A stretch of DNA of 64,000 nucleotides from Bacteroidales bacterium UBA4179 (GTDB lineage Bacteria; Bacteroidota; Bacteroidia; Bacteroidales; Dysgonomonadaceae). The notes under the pieces are model-generated. The model saw only the letters and a list, made by a program, of their open reading frames with translations, was not told the origin of the DNA and did not search any database. The position numbers and the translations under genes are program-made. Positions within the stretch are counted from its first letter, which is position 1. The number at the start of each line of letters is the position of its first letter. The stretch is taken from contig DFUT01000010.1 in NCBI GenBank assembly GCA_002381125.1, positions 1 to 64,000 on the forward strand. The letters are read 5' to 3'. Below, in pieces: positions 9,684 to 17,479 of the stretch.

Positions 9684-10607
9684 TTACGGGCGAAAATAAA
9701 TGTCTGCGTGATAAGATGAGCGCACAAGCGGGCCGCTTACAACGGTGTGAAACCCTTTCCCAAGGGCTACCTCTCGAAATTCATCAAATGTATGGGGATG
9801 AATGTATTCCCTCACGGGATAATGTTTGCGAGAAGGCTGCAAATACTGCCCAATGGTGAGCGAACGACAGCCAACAGCCAGCAAGTCATCCATTAGTTCG
9901 TAAATTTCATCGCGCGTTTCACCCAGACCCACCATGATACCCGATTTCGACAAAATGCCATTCTCGGCAATACGAGCCAACGTTTTCAGGCTTACGTCGT
10001 ACTTGGCGGCACTACGTATCTGTGGCGTCAGGCGACGAACGGTTTCCATATTATGTGCCATCACATTGGGTTGGGCAGCACAAACCTTGTCGATAAGTTC
10101 CTCTTTTGCTTGAAAATCGGGCACAAGAATTTCGATAGTCGTATGCGGATTTTCCTCTCGAACCGCTTCAATAGTCTTGACCCAATGTTCGGCACCCAGA
10201 TCCGGCAAATCATCACGATCGACCGAGGTAATAACAACGTGTCTCAACTTCATCAATTTAACCGACTGAGCCACATTTTCCGGCTCAGCCGGATCCAATG
10301 CCAGTGGGCGTCCGGTCCGCGTATTGCAGAACTTACACGACCGAGTGCAAATGTCGCCGCCAATCATAAAAGTAGCCGTCCCCCTATCCCAACACTCGCC
10401 CATATTTGGACAACGCCCGCTGGAACAAATGGTGTGCAAACCATGCGATTCCACAATCTTTTTCGTTTGGGTAAAACGCTCGGTTTCGCCGAGTTTTATT
10501 TTCAGCCAATCGGGTTTTTTTATATGCATTGATGAATGCGGGTTTATTGCATCATCGCCCGTTTTGTTGCGTTCGTTTACAGAAAAAGAGGAAGACTGTT
10601 TTTTCAT
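9684..10607 (-). CDS. lipA: Lipoyl synthase
   Basis: Radical SAM enzyme that inserts two sulfurs into protein-bound octanoyl groups to make lipoate for 2-oxoacid dehydrogenases and the glycine cleavage H protein. Both cluster motifs are intact: the auxiliary-cluster cysteines in CSSGRCPNMGEC and the radical SAM CX3CX2C in CTRSCKFC. The family-typical C-terminal RSSYHAD is present. The open frame gives 307 residues from ATG 10607. Homology begins at KKPDWLKIKL, so the second ATG at 10529 would give the usual length of about 281 residues. The upstream A-rich sequence slightly favours 10607. It lies about 70 nt downstream of dppIV on the same strand. GcvT, a user of lipoylated H protein, is also in the window. 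Confidence 0.95.
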   Translation of the reverse strand: MKKQSSSFSVNERNKTGDDAINPHSSMHIKKPDWLKIKLGETERFTQTKKIVESHGLHTICSSGRCPNMGECWDRGTATFMIGGDICTRSCKFCNTRTGRPLALDPAEPENVAQSVKLMKLRHVVITSVDRDDLPDLGAEHWVKTIEAVREENPHTTIEILVPDFQAKEELIDKVCAAQPNVMAHNMETVRRLTPQIRSAAKYDVSLKTLARIAENGILSKSGIMVGLGETRDEIYELMDDLLAVGCRSLTIGQYLQPSRKHYPVREYIHPHTFDEFREVALGKGFHTVVSGPLVRSSYHADIYFRP

Positions 10608-10677
10608 TGTTTATCGTCAGATTTCAACACATCATTTGATGTATACAACAAAATCGCATCGATTTGCGAAACAAAAA

Positions 10678-12837
10678 TCACAGGTTCTTTTTGTAAAAAT
10701 CGATCACCTTTTTATACAAATACGTCCGCGCATTACCGCCATAAATGGAATGATCTTTGTCGGGAAACACAAACACGTCGAACGGCTTGTCTGCCGCAAT
10801 GAGCGCCCGAGCATATTCTATCGTATGCTGAAAATGCACATTATCATCGGCCGAACCATGAATCAGGAGCAAATTGCCCTGCAAGTTGCCGGCAAGTTTC
10901 ACCGCCGAACCGTTATCGTATCCGCGCGGATTTTGTTGGGGAGTCCGCATATACCGTTCGGTATAAACGGTATCGTAAAAACGCCAATCGGTGACCGGCG
11001 CTATGGCCACACCGGCATTGAAAATGCCTTTACCGCGACTCATGCTCATCAATACATTATATCCCCCATAACTCCATCCCCAAATCCCAATGCAATTTTT
11101 ATCGATATAGGGAAGATTGCCCAAGTGGCGAGCAGCCATCACCTGATCATCCGCTTCTTTTGTACCGAGATTCAAATAGATTTGCTTTCTGAACTCTTCC
11201 CCGCGTGCAGCTGTTCCGCGCCCATCCACACATGCCACCACAAACCCTTCGTTCAACAAGGCATATTCCCAATCAATGTTATAACGATCGACCACCAGCT
11301 GCGAATTGGGACCACCGTATTGAATCATTATCAACGGATATTTTTTGGAAGGGTCAAAATTTGCCGGCTTCAATATCCAACCGTTCAACTGCGTAATACC
11401 GTCGGCAGCGGGAACGGTTATAAACTCCTTTCTTGGCAATCCTGCTTCGGTCACTCGTTGCAAAACATCTGCATTGTCTTCAAGCAATCGCACCATTTTT
11501 CCATTGGCATCGTGTAACGAAATCACGTTAGGCGTATGGAGATCGGACCACCGATTGACAAAATACTTCCCATTCTTACTGAACGAGGCCGTATTGTAAC
11601 CCGGTTTCGAAGAAAGTTTTTCGGAACGCCCCTTATCGATATTGATCTTGTAAACGTTTCGGCGCAAAGGACTTTCGTCGGCTGCCACATAAAACACGGT
11701 ATTGGTTTGCGGATCAACCATCGGCAAATCGGTCACATCATAACTGCCCGAGGTGAGCTGTTTTTGCAACGTACCTGTCAAGCCATAAATATAAATGTGG
11801 CTGTAACCGTCTTTTTCGGAAATATAAGTAAATCTGTCCGGTAAAAAATGAATGGACTTGAGAAAATCGGAATCGATATAATACGAATTTTCATCGCGAA
11901 GAATAAGTTTGGCAATCGTGGTACGTGGACTAGCAAAATACATATCGAAACGGTTCTGATCGCGGTTGAGCGTCATCACAGCCAATTGATCCGGATTATT
12001 CGTGAAGGCAATTCGCGGAATGTAACCTCCATGTTCCAAAGGCACATCCACGGTACGGATGGTTTTTGCAGCGATATTGAACACTCGACATTCCACTCGT
12101 GGGTTTTTTTCTCCCGCTTTGGGGTATTTGTATGCATAAAAATCGGGATACAATTGTTCGTTAAACGTCTGAAAACGATATTGCGGAATTTCCGATTCGT
12201 CGGTACGCACGTAAGCCAGAAATTTGTTGTCGGGCGAAAACTCCATTAATCGCGTCACGCCAAACTCCTCTTCATACACCCAACACGTCATGCCATTAAG
12301 AATCTTGTCCGGCTCGCCGTCTTTCGTCACCTGCGATTCGGTAGAGAAATCGAATTTTACCAACCAAATATTGTTGTCGCATACGTAAGCCAGCATCTTG
12401 CTGTCGGGAGAAAAAACAGGAATCCTCTGCTTGCTTTCGTTATCGGTAAGTTTACGAACCAAGTTGCGGCGCACGTCATGATAATAATACGTAGCTTTAA
12501 AAGAATGCCGATAAATCTGTTCCCGATCGCGATACACCAACACCCGATTTTCATCGGGGCTCACCAAAAATCCCTCGAACGTATCAAAGGTGCATTCGCG
12601 CGCTTTGCGTGTACTGAAAAGCGTATCCACTGCCTTTCCTGTCGCATACGAAAACTTGATCACGGCTGTGTTCTCGAAATTCGCCTGATAATAATGCATG
12701 CCATCTGCCGAAGACTCCATCGGCTTTATTCCGCGGGCAGCAAACTTTCCTCCCAAGATATCTTGCAGGGTATAATGCTGCGCCTGCAAAGTAATAACAC
12801 TTGCTACACTAAAAAGCAAAACGAATATTTTTTTCAT
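10678..12837 (-). CDS. Secreted dipeptidyl peptidase IV (S9 prolyl oligopeptidase family)
   Basis: A signal peptide (KKIFVLLFSVASVITLQAQ) precedes an eight-bladed propeller domain (about residues 30-470) and a C-terminal alpha/beta-hydrolase domain. The catalytic triad is visible: Ser in GWSYGGY (about residue 591), Asp in GSADDNVH (about 666) and His in DKDHSIYGG (about 698), numbered from the ATG at 12843. The EE pair that binds the substrate amino terminus is in WVYEEEFG. It would remove Xaa-Pro dipeptides from peptides in the periplasm or at the surface. I chose ATG 12837 because a GAGGGA sits 5 nt upstream, although ATG 12843 is in frame. Dcp, another peptidase, is transcribed divergently. 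Confidence 0.93.
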   Translation of the reverse strand: MKKIFVLLFSVASVITLQAQHYTLQDILGGKFAARGIKPMESSADGMHYYQANFENTAVIKFSYATGKAVDTLFSTRKARECTFDTFEGFLVSPDENRVLVYRDREQIYRHSFKATYYYHDVRRNLVRKLTDNESKQRIPVFSPDSKMLAYVCDNNIWLVKFDFSTESQVTKDGEPDKILNGMTCWVYEEEFGVTRLMEFSPDNKFLAYVRTDESEIPQYRFQTFNEQLYPDFYAYKYPKAGEKNPRVECRVFNIAAKTIRTVDVPLEHGGYIPRIAFTNNPDQLAVMTLNRDQNRFDMYFASPRTTIAKLILRDENSYYIDSDFLKSIHFLPDRFTYISEKDGYSHIYIYGLTGTLQKQLTSGSYDVTDLPMVDPQTNTVFYVAADESPLRRNVYKINIDKGRSEKLSSKPGYNTASFSKNGKYFVNRWSDLHTPNVISLHDANGKMVRLLEDNADVLQRVTEAGLPRKEFITVPAADGITQLNGWILKPANFDPSKKYPLIMIQYGGPNSQLVVDRYNIDWEYALLNEGFVVACVDGRGTAARGEEFRKQIYLNLGTKEADDQVMAARHLGNLPYIDKNCIGIWGWSYGGYNVLMSMSRGKGIFNAGVAIAPVTDWRFYDTVYTERYMRTPQQNPRGYDNGSAVKLAGNLQGNLLLIHGSADDNVHFQHTIEYARALIAADKPFDVFVFPDKDHSIYGGNARTYLYKKVIDFYKKNL

Positions 12838-12891
12838 CTCCATCCCTCTAGTTTTCTTATGTAAAATTCAACTTTTCAATCCGAGTTTCAC

Positions 12892-12923
12892 ACAAAAATA
12901 CAGGATTATTTTCAATTTACACA
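12892..12923 (-). promoter_or_regulatory. Promoter of dppIV, inverted copy of the dcp promoter
   Basis: On the minus strand this segment contains AATTGAAAATAATCCTGTA followed by TTTTTGT, so the -7 box TATTTTTG occupies 12893-12900. It matches the segment at 13359-13390 (plus strand) in 29 of 32 positions. Such conservation of the spacer as well as the -7 box is more than two independent promoters would show. Confidence 0.65.
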
Positions 12924-13047
12924 GTAACCCGTAAAATTCCGTCCCAAACAAATTCCGGTTACCGATTCGGTGGTTATACATACAATACCTCCTCATACCT
13001 TGTAGTTTGGTTTTATCAAAGAAGATGAGTTTTGCAAGTTTTTTGAT

Positions 13048-13091
13048 GCTTCTTCTTCGCTTCTTCTTCGCTCTTTGTTCGCTCCAAGGCA
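13048..13091. repeat. Left, pyrimidine-rich 11-bp tandem repeat
   Basis: Two exact copies of GCTTCTTCTTC (13048-13058 and 13059-13069) are followed by GCTCTTTGTTC and GCTCCAAGGCA in the same register. The plus strand is strongly pyrimidine-rich here. The 9-mer GTTCGCTCC at 13077-13085 is the inverted complement of GGAGCGAAC at 13178-13186 in the right-hand repeat, so the two arrays are oppositely oriented. Confidence 0.65.
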
Positions 13092-13154
13092 GGAACAACA
13101 CCACCGGATTCCCCGGGTTTGGGATAAGGTAAACCTGCAGATTTGCCGCATGTG

Positions 13155-13264
13155 AAGCGGGATACAGCGGCGGAGACGGAGCGAACTTTATGCGAGAATG
13201 ACGCAAGGGTGATGCAAGCATGGAGCGAGGATGGTGCAGCCTTGGTACGGACTTGGTACGGGGA
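13155..13264. repeat. Right, purine-rich degenerate 11-bp tandem repeat
   Basis: The sequence reads as ten consecutive 11-mers, the clearest being TGACGCAAGGG, TGATGCAAGCA, TGGAGCGAGGA, TGGTGCAGCCT, TGGTACGGACT and TGGTACGGGGA (13199-13264). A G at position 2 and a GC or AC near positions 5-6 recur. The period is close to one DNA helical turn. A further pair of GTCCTGAAATA copies lies at 13276 and 13297. No credible gene is present between dppIV and dcp, a 580-nt gap. Confidence 0.65.
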
Positions 13265-13358
13265 AGGTGTGTTTTGTCCTGAAATACGTTTGTCTCGTCC
13301 TGAAATAGGTTTACACTCAATGTAAACAAAAATCAGAACGATGCAATATATATATTAT

Positions 13359-13390
13359 TGTGAAAATTGAAAATAATCCTGTAAATTTGT
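13359..13390 (+). promoter_or_regulatory. Promoter of dcp
   Basis: The segment carries AATTGAAAATAATCCTGTA (13365-13383) running into the -7 box TAAATTTG (13382-13389), with ATTG at 13357-13360 as a weak -33 element 21 nt upstream. It is 29/32 identical, in inverted orientation, to 12892-12923 upstream of dppIV. The dcp start codon is 34 nt downstream. Confidence 0.65.
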
Positions 13391-13423
13391 TCTTCAATAA
13401 TTGACCTTTCAAGGAAAATTGTT

Positions 13424-15520
13424 ATGAAAAAAACAGTTGCTATAGTTATAATAGGTATGGTTACGATGACAACGATGAAAGCAGGAGACAACCCGTTCTT
13501 CACCCCCTTTTCCACACCGCACGGAACCGCTCCGTTCGACAAAATCAAAACAGAACATTATGAACCGGCATTCGAAAAAGCGATTGCCGAACATCAGCAG
13601 GAAATAAATGCCATTGCCGACAATCCCGAGCCGCCTACCTTTGCCAACACCATTGAAGCAATGGAGTATTCGGGCGAAATGCTCAATCGGGTAAGCAACG
13701 TGTTCTTCAACCTGTTGAGTGCCGAAAGCAATGACGAAATGATGAAAATTTCGCAACGCTTAAGCCCCAAACTATCGGAACATGCCAACAATATCTATCT
13801 CAACGAAAAACTTTTCGAAAAGATAAAAAGCATATACAACAACCGCCTCAACCAAGGATTAACATCCGAACAAGTTCGCTTGGTAGAAAAATATTATCAG
13901 GATTTTGAAAGCAGCGGAGCCACGCTTTCACCCGAAGACAAAGAAAAATATCGACAGCTCACAATGGAATTGAGCCTTGCAACACTCGATTTCGGGCAGA
14001 ATGTGCTTAAAGAAACCAATAAATATGAAATGTTGCTGACCGACAAAGCCGATTTGGAAGGGTTGCCCGAAAGTGTATTGGAGGCTGCTCAGGCACGGGC
14101 TAAAACAAAGGACAAAGAAGGGTGGCTTTTCGACTTGTCCGCACCAAGTTACACATCGTTTATGAAATACTCCACCCGGCGCGATCTTCGCGAAAAACTA
14201 TATAGGGCATACAACACCAAATGCGTCACCGGAGGCGAATTCGACAATCAGGAGAACGTAAAGAAAATTGTCAATCTCCGATTGGAAATCGCCAATTTGT
14301 TGGGATATGAAAACTACGCCGAATATGTACTGAGATACCGGATGGCCAAAAACACCGAAGGCGTTTACGGTTTACTCGATAAACTGGCAGAGGCATACAC
14401 ACCGACAGCAAAAAAAGAAGTTGCCGACGTGCAGGCTTATGCATTGAAAGTTGAAGCCAAACCGATTGAAATTCAACCCTGGGATTGGAGCTTTTATGCC
14501 GACAAACTCAAAGATGAGCGTTTTAAGCTGAACGACGAGATGTTGCGCCCCTATTTCGAGCTGGAACAGGTTAAAAAAGGAGTTTTTGGTTTGGCGACCA
14601 ATCTATACGGTCTGCAATTTGTAAAAAATCCGGATATTCCGGTATATCATCCCGAAGTGGAAGCTTTTGACGTGCTGGACGAAAACGGTCAATTCTTGGC
14701 CGTCCTCTATACCGACTTTCACCCTCGTCCGGGGAAACAGTCCGGCGCTTGGATGACCGAATTTAAAGGTCAATGGATAAAAGACGGCGTGGATAGTCGT
14801 CCGCATGTATCTTTGGTGATGAATTTCACCCGACCGACCGAAACGAAACCCGCTCTGCTCACCTTCGACGAGGTTGAAACTTTTCTCCACGAATTTGGCC
14901 ATGCTTTACATGGTATGCTGTCGCGCTGCACATATCAATCGCTTTCGGGAACGAATGTCTATCGCGATTTTGTGGAACTGCCTTCTCAGATTATGGAAAA
15001 CTGGCTGACGGAAAAAGAATATCTCGACCAATTTGCCTTCCATTATCAAACGGGAGAAAAAATACCTGCCGAACTGATACAGCGGATTATCGATGCTTCG
15101 AATTACATTGCGGGATATCTCTGCTTGCGACAATTATCGTTTGGCTATCTCGATATGGCATATCATACTCTCATGCAGCCTTTTTCGAGCGATATCCGCG
15201 AATTCGAAAGAAATGCCATTCAGCATGTGCAGCTTCTTCCGGTAATACCCGAAACATGCATCTCAACATCGTTTGGGCATATTTTCTCGGGGGGATATGC
15301 TGCAGGATATTATAGCTATAAGTGGGCCGAAGTGCTAGACGCCGACGCTTTTTCGGTATTCAAGGAAAACGGCATCTTCGATAAAAAAACAGCTCAATCG
15401 TTCAGAAAGAACATTCTTGAAAAAGGAAATACCGAAGATCCGATGATGCTCTACATTCGCTTTCGCGGACAGGAGCCAACTATCGATGCACTACTGAAAA
15501 GAAACGGAATAATAAACTGA
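13424..15520 (+). CDS. dcp: Peptidyl-dipeptidase Dcp (M3 metallopeptidase)
   Basis: Zinc metallopeptidase of the thimet oligopeptidase family that removes C-terminal dipeptides. The protein is 698 residues, the usual family length. The zinc motif HEFGH is at residues 489-493 (FLHEFGHALHGML), with the third ligand expected in the downstream FVELPSQIMENW block. A hydrophobic N-terminus (MKKTVAIVIIGMVTMTTMKA) suggests export. It is transcribed divergently from dppIV through a duplicated promoter, so the two peptidases may be co-regulated in periplasmic peptide breakdown. A strong terminator follows the stop codon. Confidence 0.95.
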   Translation: MKKTVAIVIIGMVTMTTMKAGDNPFFTPFSTPHGTAPFDKIKTEHYEPAFEKAIAEHQQEINAIADNPEPPTFANTIEAMEYSGEMLNRVSNVFFNLLSAESNDEMMKISQRLSPKLSEHANNIYLNEKLFEKIKSIYNNRLNQGLTSEQVRLVEKYYQDFESSGATLSPEDKEKYRQLTMELSLATLDFGQNVLKETNKYEMLLTDKADLEGLPESVLEAAQARAKTKDKEGWLFDLSAPSYTSFMKYSTRRDLREKLYRAYNTKCVTGGEFDNQENVKKIVNLRLEIANLLGYENYAEYVLRYRMAKNTEGVYGLLDKLAEAYTPTAKKEVADVQAYALKVEAKPIEIQPWDWSFYADKLKDERFKLNDEMLRPYFELEQVKKGVFGLATNLYGLQFVKNPDIPVYHPEVEAFDVLDENGQFLAVLYTDFHPRPGKQSGAWMTEFKGQWIKDGVDSRPHVSLVMNFTRPTETKPALLTFDEVETFLHEFGHALHGMLSRCTYQSLSGTNVYRDFVELPSQIMENWLTEKEYLDQFAFHYQTGEKIPAELIQRIIDASNYIAGYLCLRQLSFGYLDMAYHTLMQPFSSDIREFERNAIQHVQLLPVIPETCISTSFGHIFSGGYAAGYYSYKWAEVLDADAFSVFKENGIFDKKTAQSFRKNILEKGNTEDPMMLYIRFRGQEPTIDALLKRNGIIN

Positions 15521-15541
15521 CAATCTGATTTATATGACACC

Positions 15542-15580
15542 AAAAAAGCCATTGGGAGATGATTTCCCAATGGCTTTTTT
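15542..15580 (+). terminator. Terminator of dcp
   Basis: A run of six A and GCCATTGGGA (15542-15557) pairs perfectly with TCCCAATGGC and six T (15565-15580), leaving a seven-base loop. It is 20 nt after the dcp stop codon. Confidence 0.9.
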
Positions 15581-15618
15581 GTTAATTCGCACGTATAAAG
15601 AAAAAAAATTATTCGAAT

Positions 15619-15652
15619 CTTGCATACACTACAAATTTTATTATTACCTTTG
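15619..15652 (+). promoter_or_regulatory. Promoter and long leader of the RRM protein gene
   Basis: CTTG at 15619-15622 and TACCTTTG at 15645-15652, 22 nt apart, match the Bacteroidota promoter with one mismatch in the -33 box. Transcription from here leaves an untranslated leader of about 135 nt before the ATG at 15794, ending in a T-rich stretch. No other gene is visible in the leader. Confidence 0.55.
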
Positions 15653-15793
15653 CTCCCGCAAAAGGTTTATAAATGGTAAATAGTTTTTCCGGTTTCTTTC
15701 CAGTCATTGTGAAGTACGTGTTAACCTATTTCTAAGTATAATCTCTTCTGCAGAATTTATTTATTTATTTTTTTAATTAATTTTTTATTTTAC

Positions 15794-16099
15794 ATGAACA
15801 TTTTTATTGCGGGTTTAAGCTATCAGATTAGCGAAACCGATTTAAGAGAACTTTTTGAGGAATACGGAGAAGTATCCTCAGCCAGAATCATTACCGACAG
15901 GGATACCCGACGTTCAAAAGGCTATGGATTTGTCGAAATGAATGATGACGCAGAAGGACAACATGCCATAGACGAATTGAATGGAGCCGAATACGACGGA
16001 CGTACCCTCTCCGTTTCGATTGCCCGCCCACGTGCCGAAAGAAACCGGAACAATCGCAATTATGGCAATCGCGACTATAACGAAAGAAACAGGTATTGA
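15794..16099 (+). CDS. RRM-domain RNA-binding protein
   Basis: Small RNA-binding protein of 101 residues with one RNA recognition motif filling residues 1-80. RNP2 is visible as NIFIAGLSY and RNP1 as RSKGYGFVEM, with the aromatic residues that stack on RNA. The C-terminal tail is rich in Arg, Asn and Tyr (ERNRNNRNYGNRDYNERNRY). Such proteins are abundant in Bacteroidota, where they are thought to act as global post-transcriptional regulators in organisms lacking Hfq. The gene is monocistronic, with its own promoter, long leader and terminator. Confidence 0.95.
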   Translation: MNIFIAGLSYQISETDLRELFEEYGEVSSARIITDRDTRRSKGYGFVEMNDDAEGQHAIDELNGAEYDGRTLSVSIARPRAERNRNNRNYGNRDYNERNRY

Positions 16100-16122
16100 T
16101 TTAAAGAAAAATCTTTAAGAAC

Positions 16123-16158
16123 AAAAAGGACTGTATCAAATCGATACGGTCTTTTTTT
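16123..16158 (+). terminator. Terminator of the RRM gene
   Basis: GACTGTATC (16129-16137) pairs with GATACGGTC (16143-16151), with one T-G pair and a five-base loop. A seven-T run follows and an A run precedes the stem. Confidence 0.85.
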
Positions 16159-16213
16159 ATTTTTGAACCAAATTTCATATTAAAACGTTATAAGGATAAA
16201 CTTTAAAATAGAA

Positions 16214-16900
16214 ATGAGTGTTCTTTTGTCTATTGAAACCGCTACGGAAGTATGCTCCTGTGCTTTATCGCATGATGGAGAAATAATTATCGACAAAGAA
16301 AATCACAGGGGTCAATCACATGCCACATTATTGGGTATTTTTGTCGACGAAATTATGCGGTTTGCAAGAAAAAACAATCTCCTGATCGATGCGATAGCCG
16401 TGAGCAGCGGACCGGGTTCTTATACCGGTTTACGTATCGGCGTATCGGAAGCAAAAGGATTGGCTTATGGTCTGAATGTGCCGCTCATTGCCATTCCTAC
16501 ACCAAAAATCATGGCTTCTGCAATAAAAGATAAAGTAGAAGAGGGAACGCTGTTGTGCCCAATGATTGATGCGCGAAGAATGGAAATATACGCCACATTT
16601 TTCGATACATCGTTGAATACGATTCGCGAAACTTCTGCCGATATTGTCGATGAGAACAGCTATGGCGATTTGTTGGACAAACAAAAGGTTGCCTTTTTCG
16701 GCAACGGAGCAAAAAAATGCAAGCGCGTCATTCAACATCCAAACGCACTGTTTATTCCAAATATTTATCCTCATGCATCGGCAATGATTCCGTTGGCAGA
16801 AAAAGCATTCGATGAAAAAGACTTTGTCGACGTTGCCTACTTCGAACCTTTTTACTTGAAAGAATTTGTGGCTACCGTGCCAAAAAACAAAATACTGTAA
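16214..16900 (+). CDS. tsaB: tRNA threonylcarbamoyladenosine biosynthesis protein TsaB
   Basis: TsaB, 228 residues, the partner of TsaD in making t6A37 on tRNAs that read ANN codons. It has the ASKHA-type N-terminal motif IETATEVCSCALS and the TsaB signature SSGPGSYTGLRIGVSEAKGL near residues 64-83. Like other TsaB proteins it lacks the metal site needed for catalysis. A CDGSH protein gene follows 26 nt later on the same strand, so the two may be co-transcribed. Confidence 0.95.
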   Translation: MSVLLSIETATEVCSCALSHDGEIIIDKENHRGQSHATLLGIFVDEIMRFARKNNLLIDAIAVSSGPGSYTGLRIGVSEAKGLAYGLNVPLIAIPTPKIMASAIKDKVEEGTLLCPMIDARRMEIYATFFDTSLNTIRETSADIVDENSYGDLLDKQKVAFFGNGAKKCKRVIQHPNALFIPNIYPHASAMIPLAEKAFDEKDFVDVAYFEPFYLKEFVATVPKNKIL

Positions 16901-16926
16901 GTCTAACTTTTAAAAAACCAAAAATT

Positions 16927-17112
16927 ATGTCAGTACTGGAAATTAAAATGATTCCCAATGGTCCATTGGAAATGAAGGGCAATTTCAAAATCATTCGTCC
17001 TGATGGGAAAGAAGAAGAAAAAAGCGGAACAATTCACCTCTGCCGTTGCGGCCATTCCAATAAGAAACCTTACTGCGACGGATCGCATGTAAAAGCAGGA
17101 TTCCAAGGTTAA
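16927..17112 (+). CDS. CDGSH iron-sulfur domain protein
   Basis: A 61-residue protein consisting almost entirely of a CDGSH domain, which binds a redox-active [2Fe-2S] cluster through three Cys and one His. All four ligands are visible in CRCGHSNKKPYCDGSH near residues 39-54. The N-terminal part is a short beta-rich segment (IRPDGKEEEKSGTIHLC). No targeting signal is present, so it is cytoplasmic. The cellular role of bacterial single-domain members is mostly unknown; electron transfer or Fe-S handling is likely. Confidence 0.93.
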   Translation: MSVLEIKMIPNGPLEMKGNFKIIRPDGKEEEKSGTIHLCRCGHSNKKPYCDGSHVKAGFQG

Positions 17113-17132
17113 TAGTATTAATAGTATAATTG

Positions 17133-17258
17133 ATCTGAGAAAGGTCGTTCAACCAAATATAGCCACAGAGCATCAAAATTACATTTTAGACCATTTTAAA
17201 CCATTCGGATTTCTAAAATGCAATAGTCGACCAATGAACCACCTTTCTCGGATTTTTT
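17133..17258 (+). repeat. Nested inverted repeat with T-run (structured RNA or MITE-like)
   Basis: CTGAGAAAGGTCGTTC (17135-17150) is complementary to GAACCACCTTTCTCGG (17236-17251) at 14 of 16 positions, counting strict pairs only. Inside it, CATTTTAGA (17182-17190) pairs perfectly with TCTAAAATG (17212-17220). A run of six T follows the outer stem. No open frame of note lies inside. It may be a structured transcript with a terminator end, or a miniature inverted-repeat element. Confidence 0.5.
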
Positions 17259-17278
17259 ACATTTAAAATCAAATCACT

Positions 17279-17479
17279 ATGAAAACGATGAAACGAATAT
17301 TTGTATGTTTTTCTTTATTTGCAATTTCCTTCGCGCTTTTTCCCCAATCTACTTTTAGCGTTAAAGGCTTATGCATAAATACGCCGGCCAAACAAGATGT
17401 AGACGATTTTGTCGAACTCATCGATAAAAAGTTGGTAAGAAAAATAAAAATCCCGGTTACTTGTAAATTTCCTTTTTAG
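17279..17479 (+). pseudogene. 5' remnant of a secreted glycosidase-like gene
   Basis: A 66-codon frame beginning with a good signal peptide (RIFVCFSLFAISFALFPQS) and then STFSVKGLCINTPAKQDV, DDFVELIDKKLV. This resembles the start of the mature part of secreted family-20-like glycosidases of Bacteroidota, from memory of the pattern KGL.I..P....VD.FV.FI...L. After about codon 56 the similarity ends and the frame runs antisense through the 3' end of folD to its stop. The remainder of the gene is missing, so this looks like a truncated remnant and not a small secreted protein, though the latter cannot be excluded. Confidence 0.5.

Noticed and set aside
9623..9727. N-terminal extension of the membrane-NUDIX protein
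   Set aside because: It would begin with a TTG inside lipA, and the extension does not resemble a continuation of the membrane domain; ATG 9622 is the more likely start.
10324..11517. Plus-strand open frame of 397 codons opposite dppIV and lipA
   Set aside because: It lies entirely antisense to well-supported genes, and its composition follows the complementary codons. No domain is recognisable.
13155..13264. CRISPR array
   Set aside because: The repeats are 11 bp, degenerate and adjacent without spacers, and no cas genes occur in the window.
12868..13329. Minus-strand open frame of 153 codons between dppIV and dcp
   Set aside because: It spans the 11-bp repeats and the dppIV promoter; its product is low complexity (for example AKKKRRRSIKKLAK) with no family resemblance. 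An open frame across an 11-bp-periodic, GC-richer region is expected by chance.
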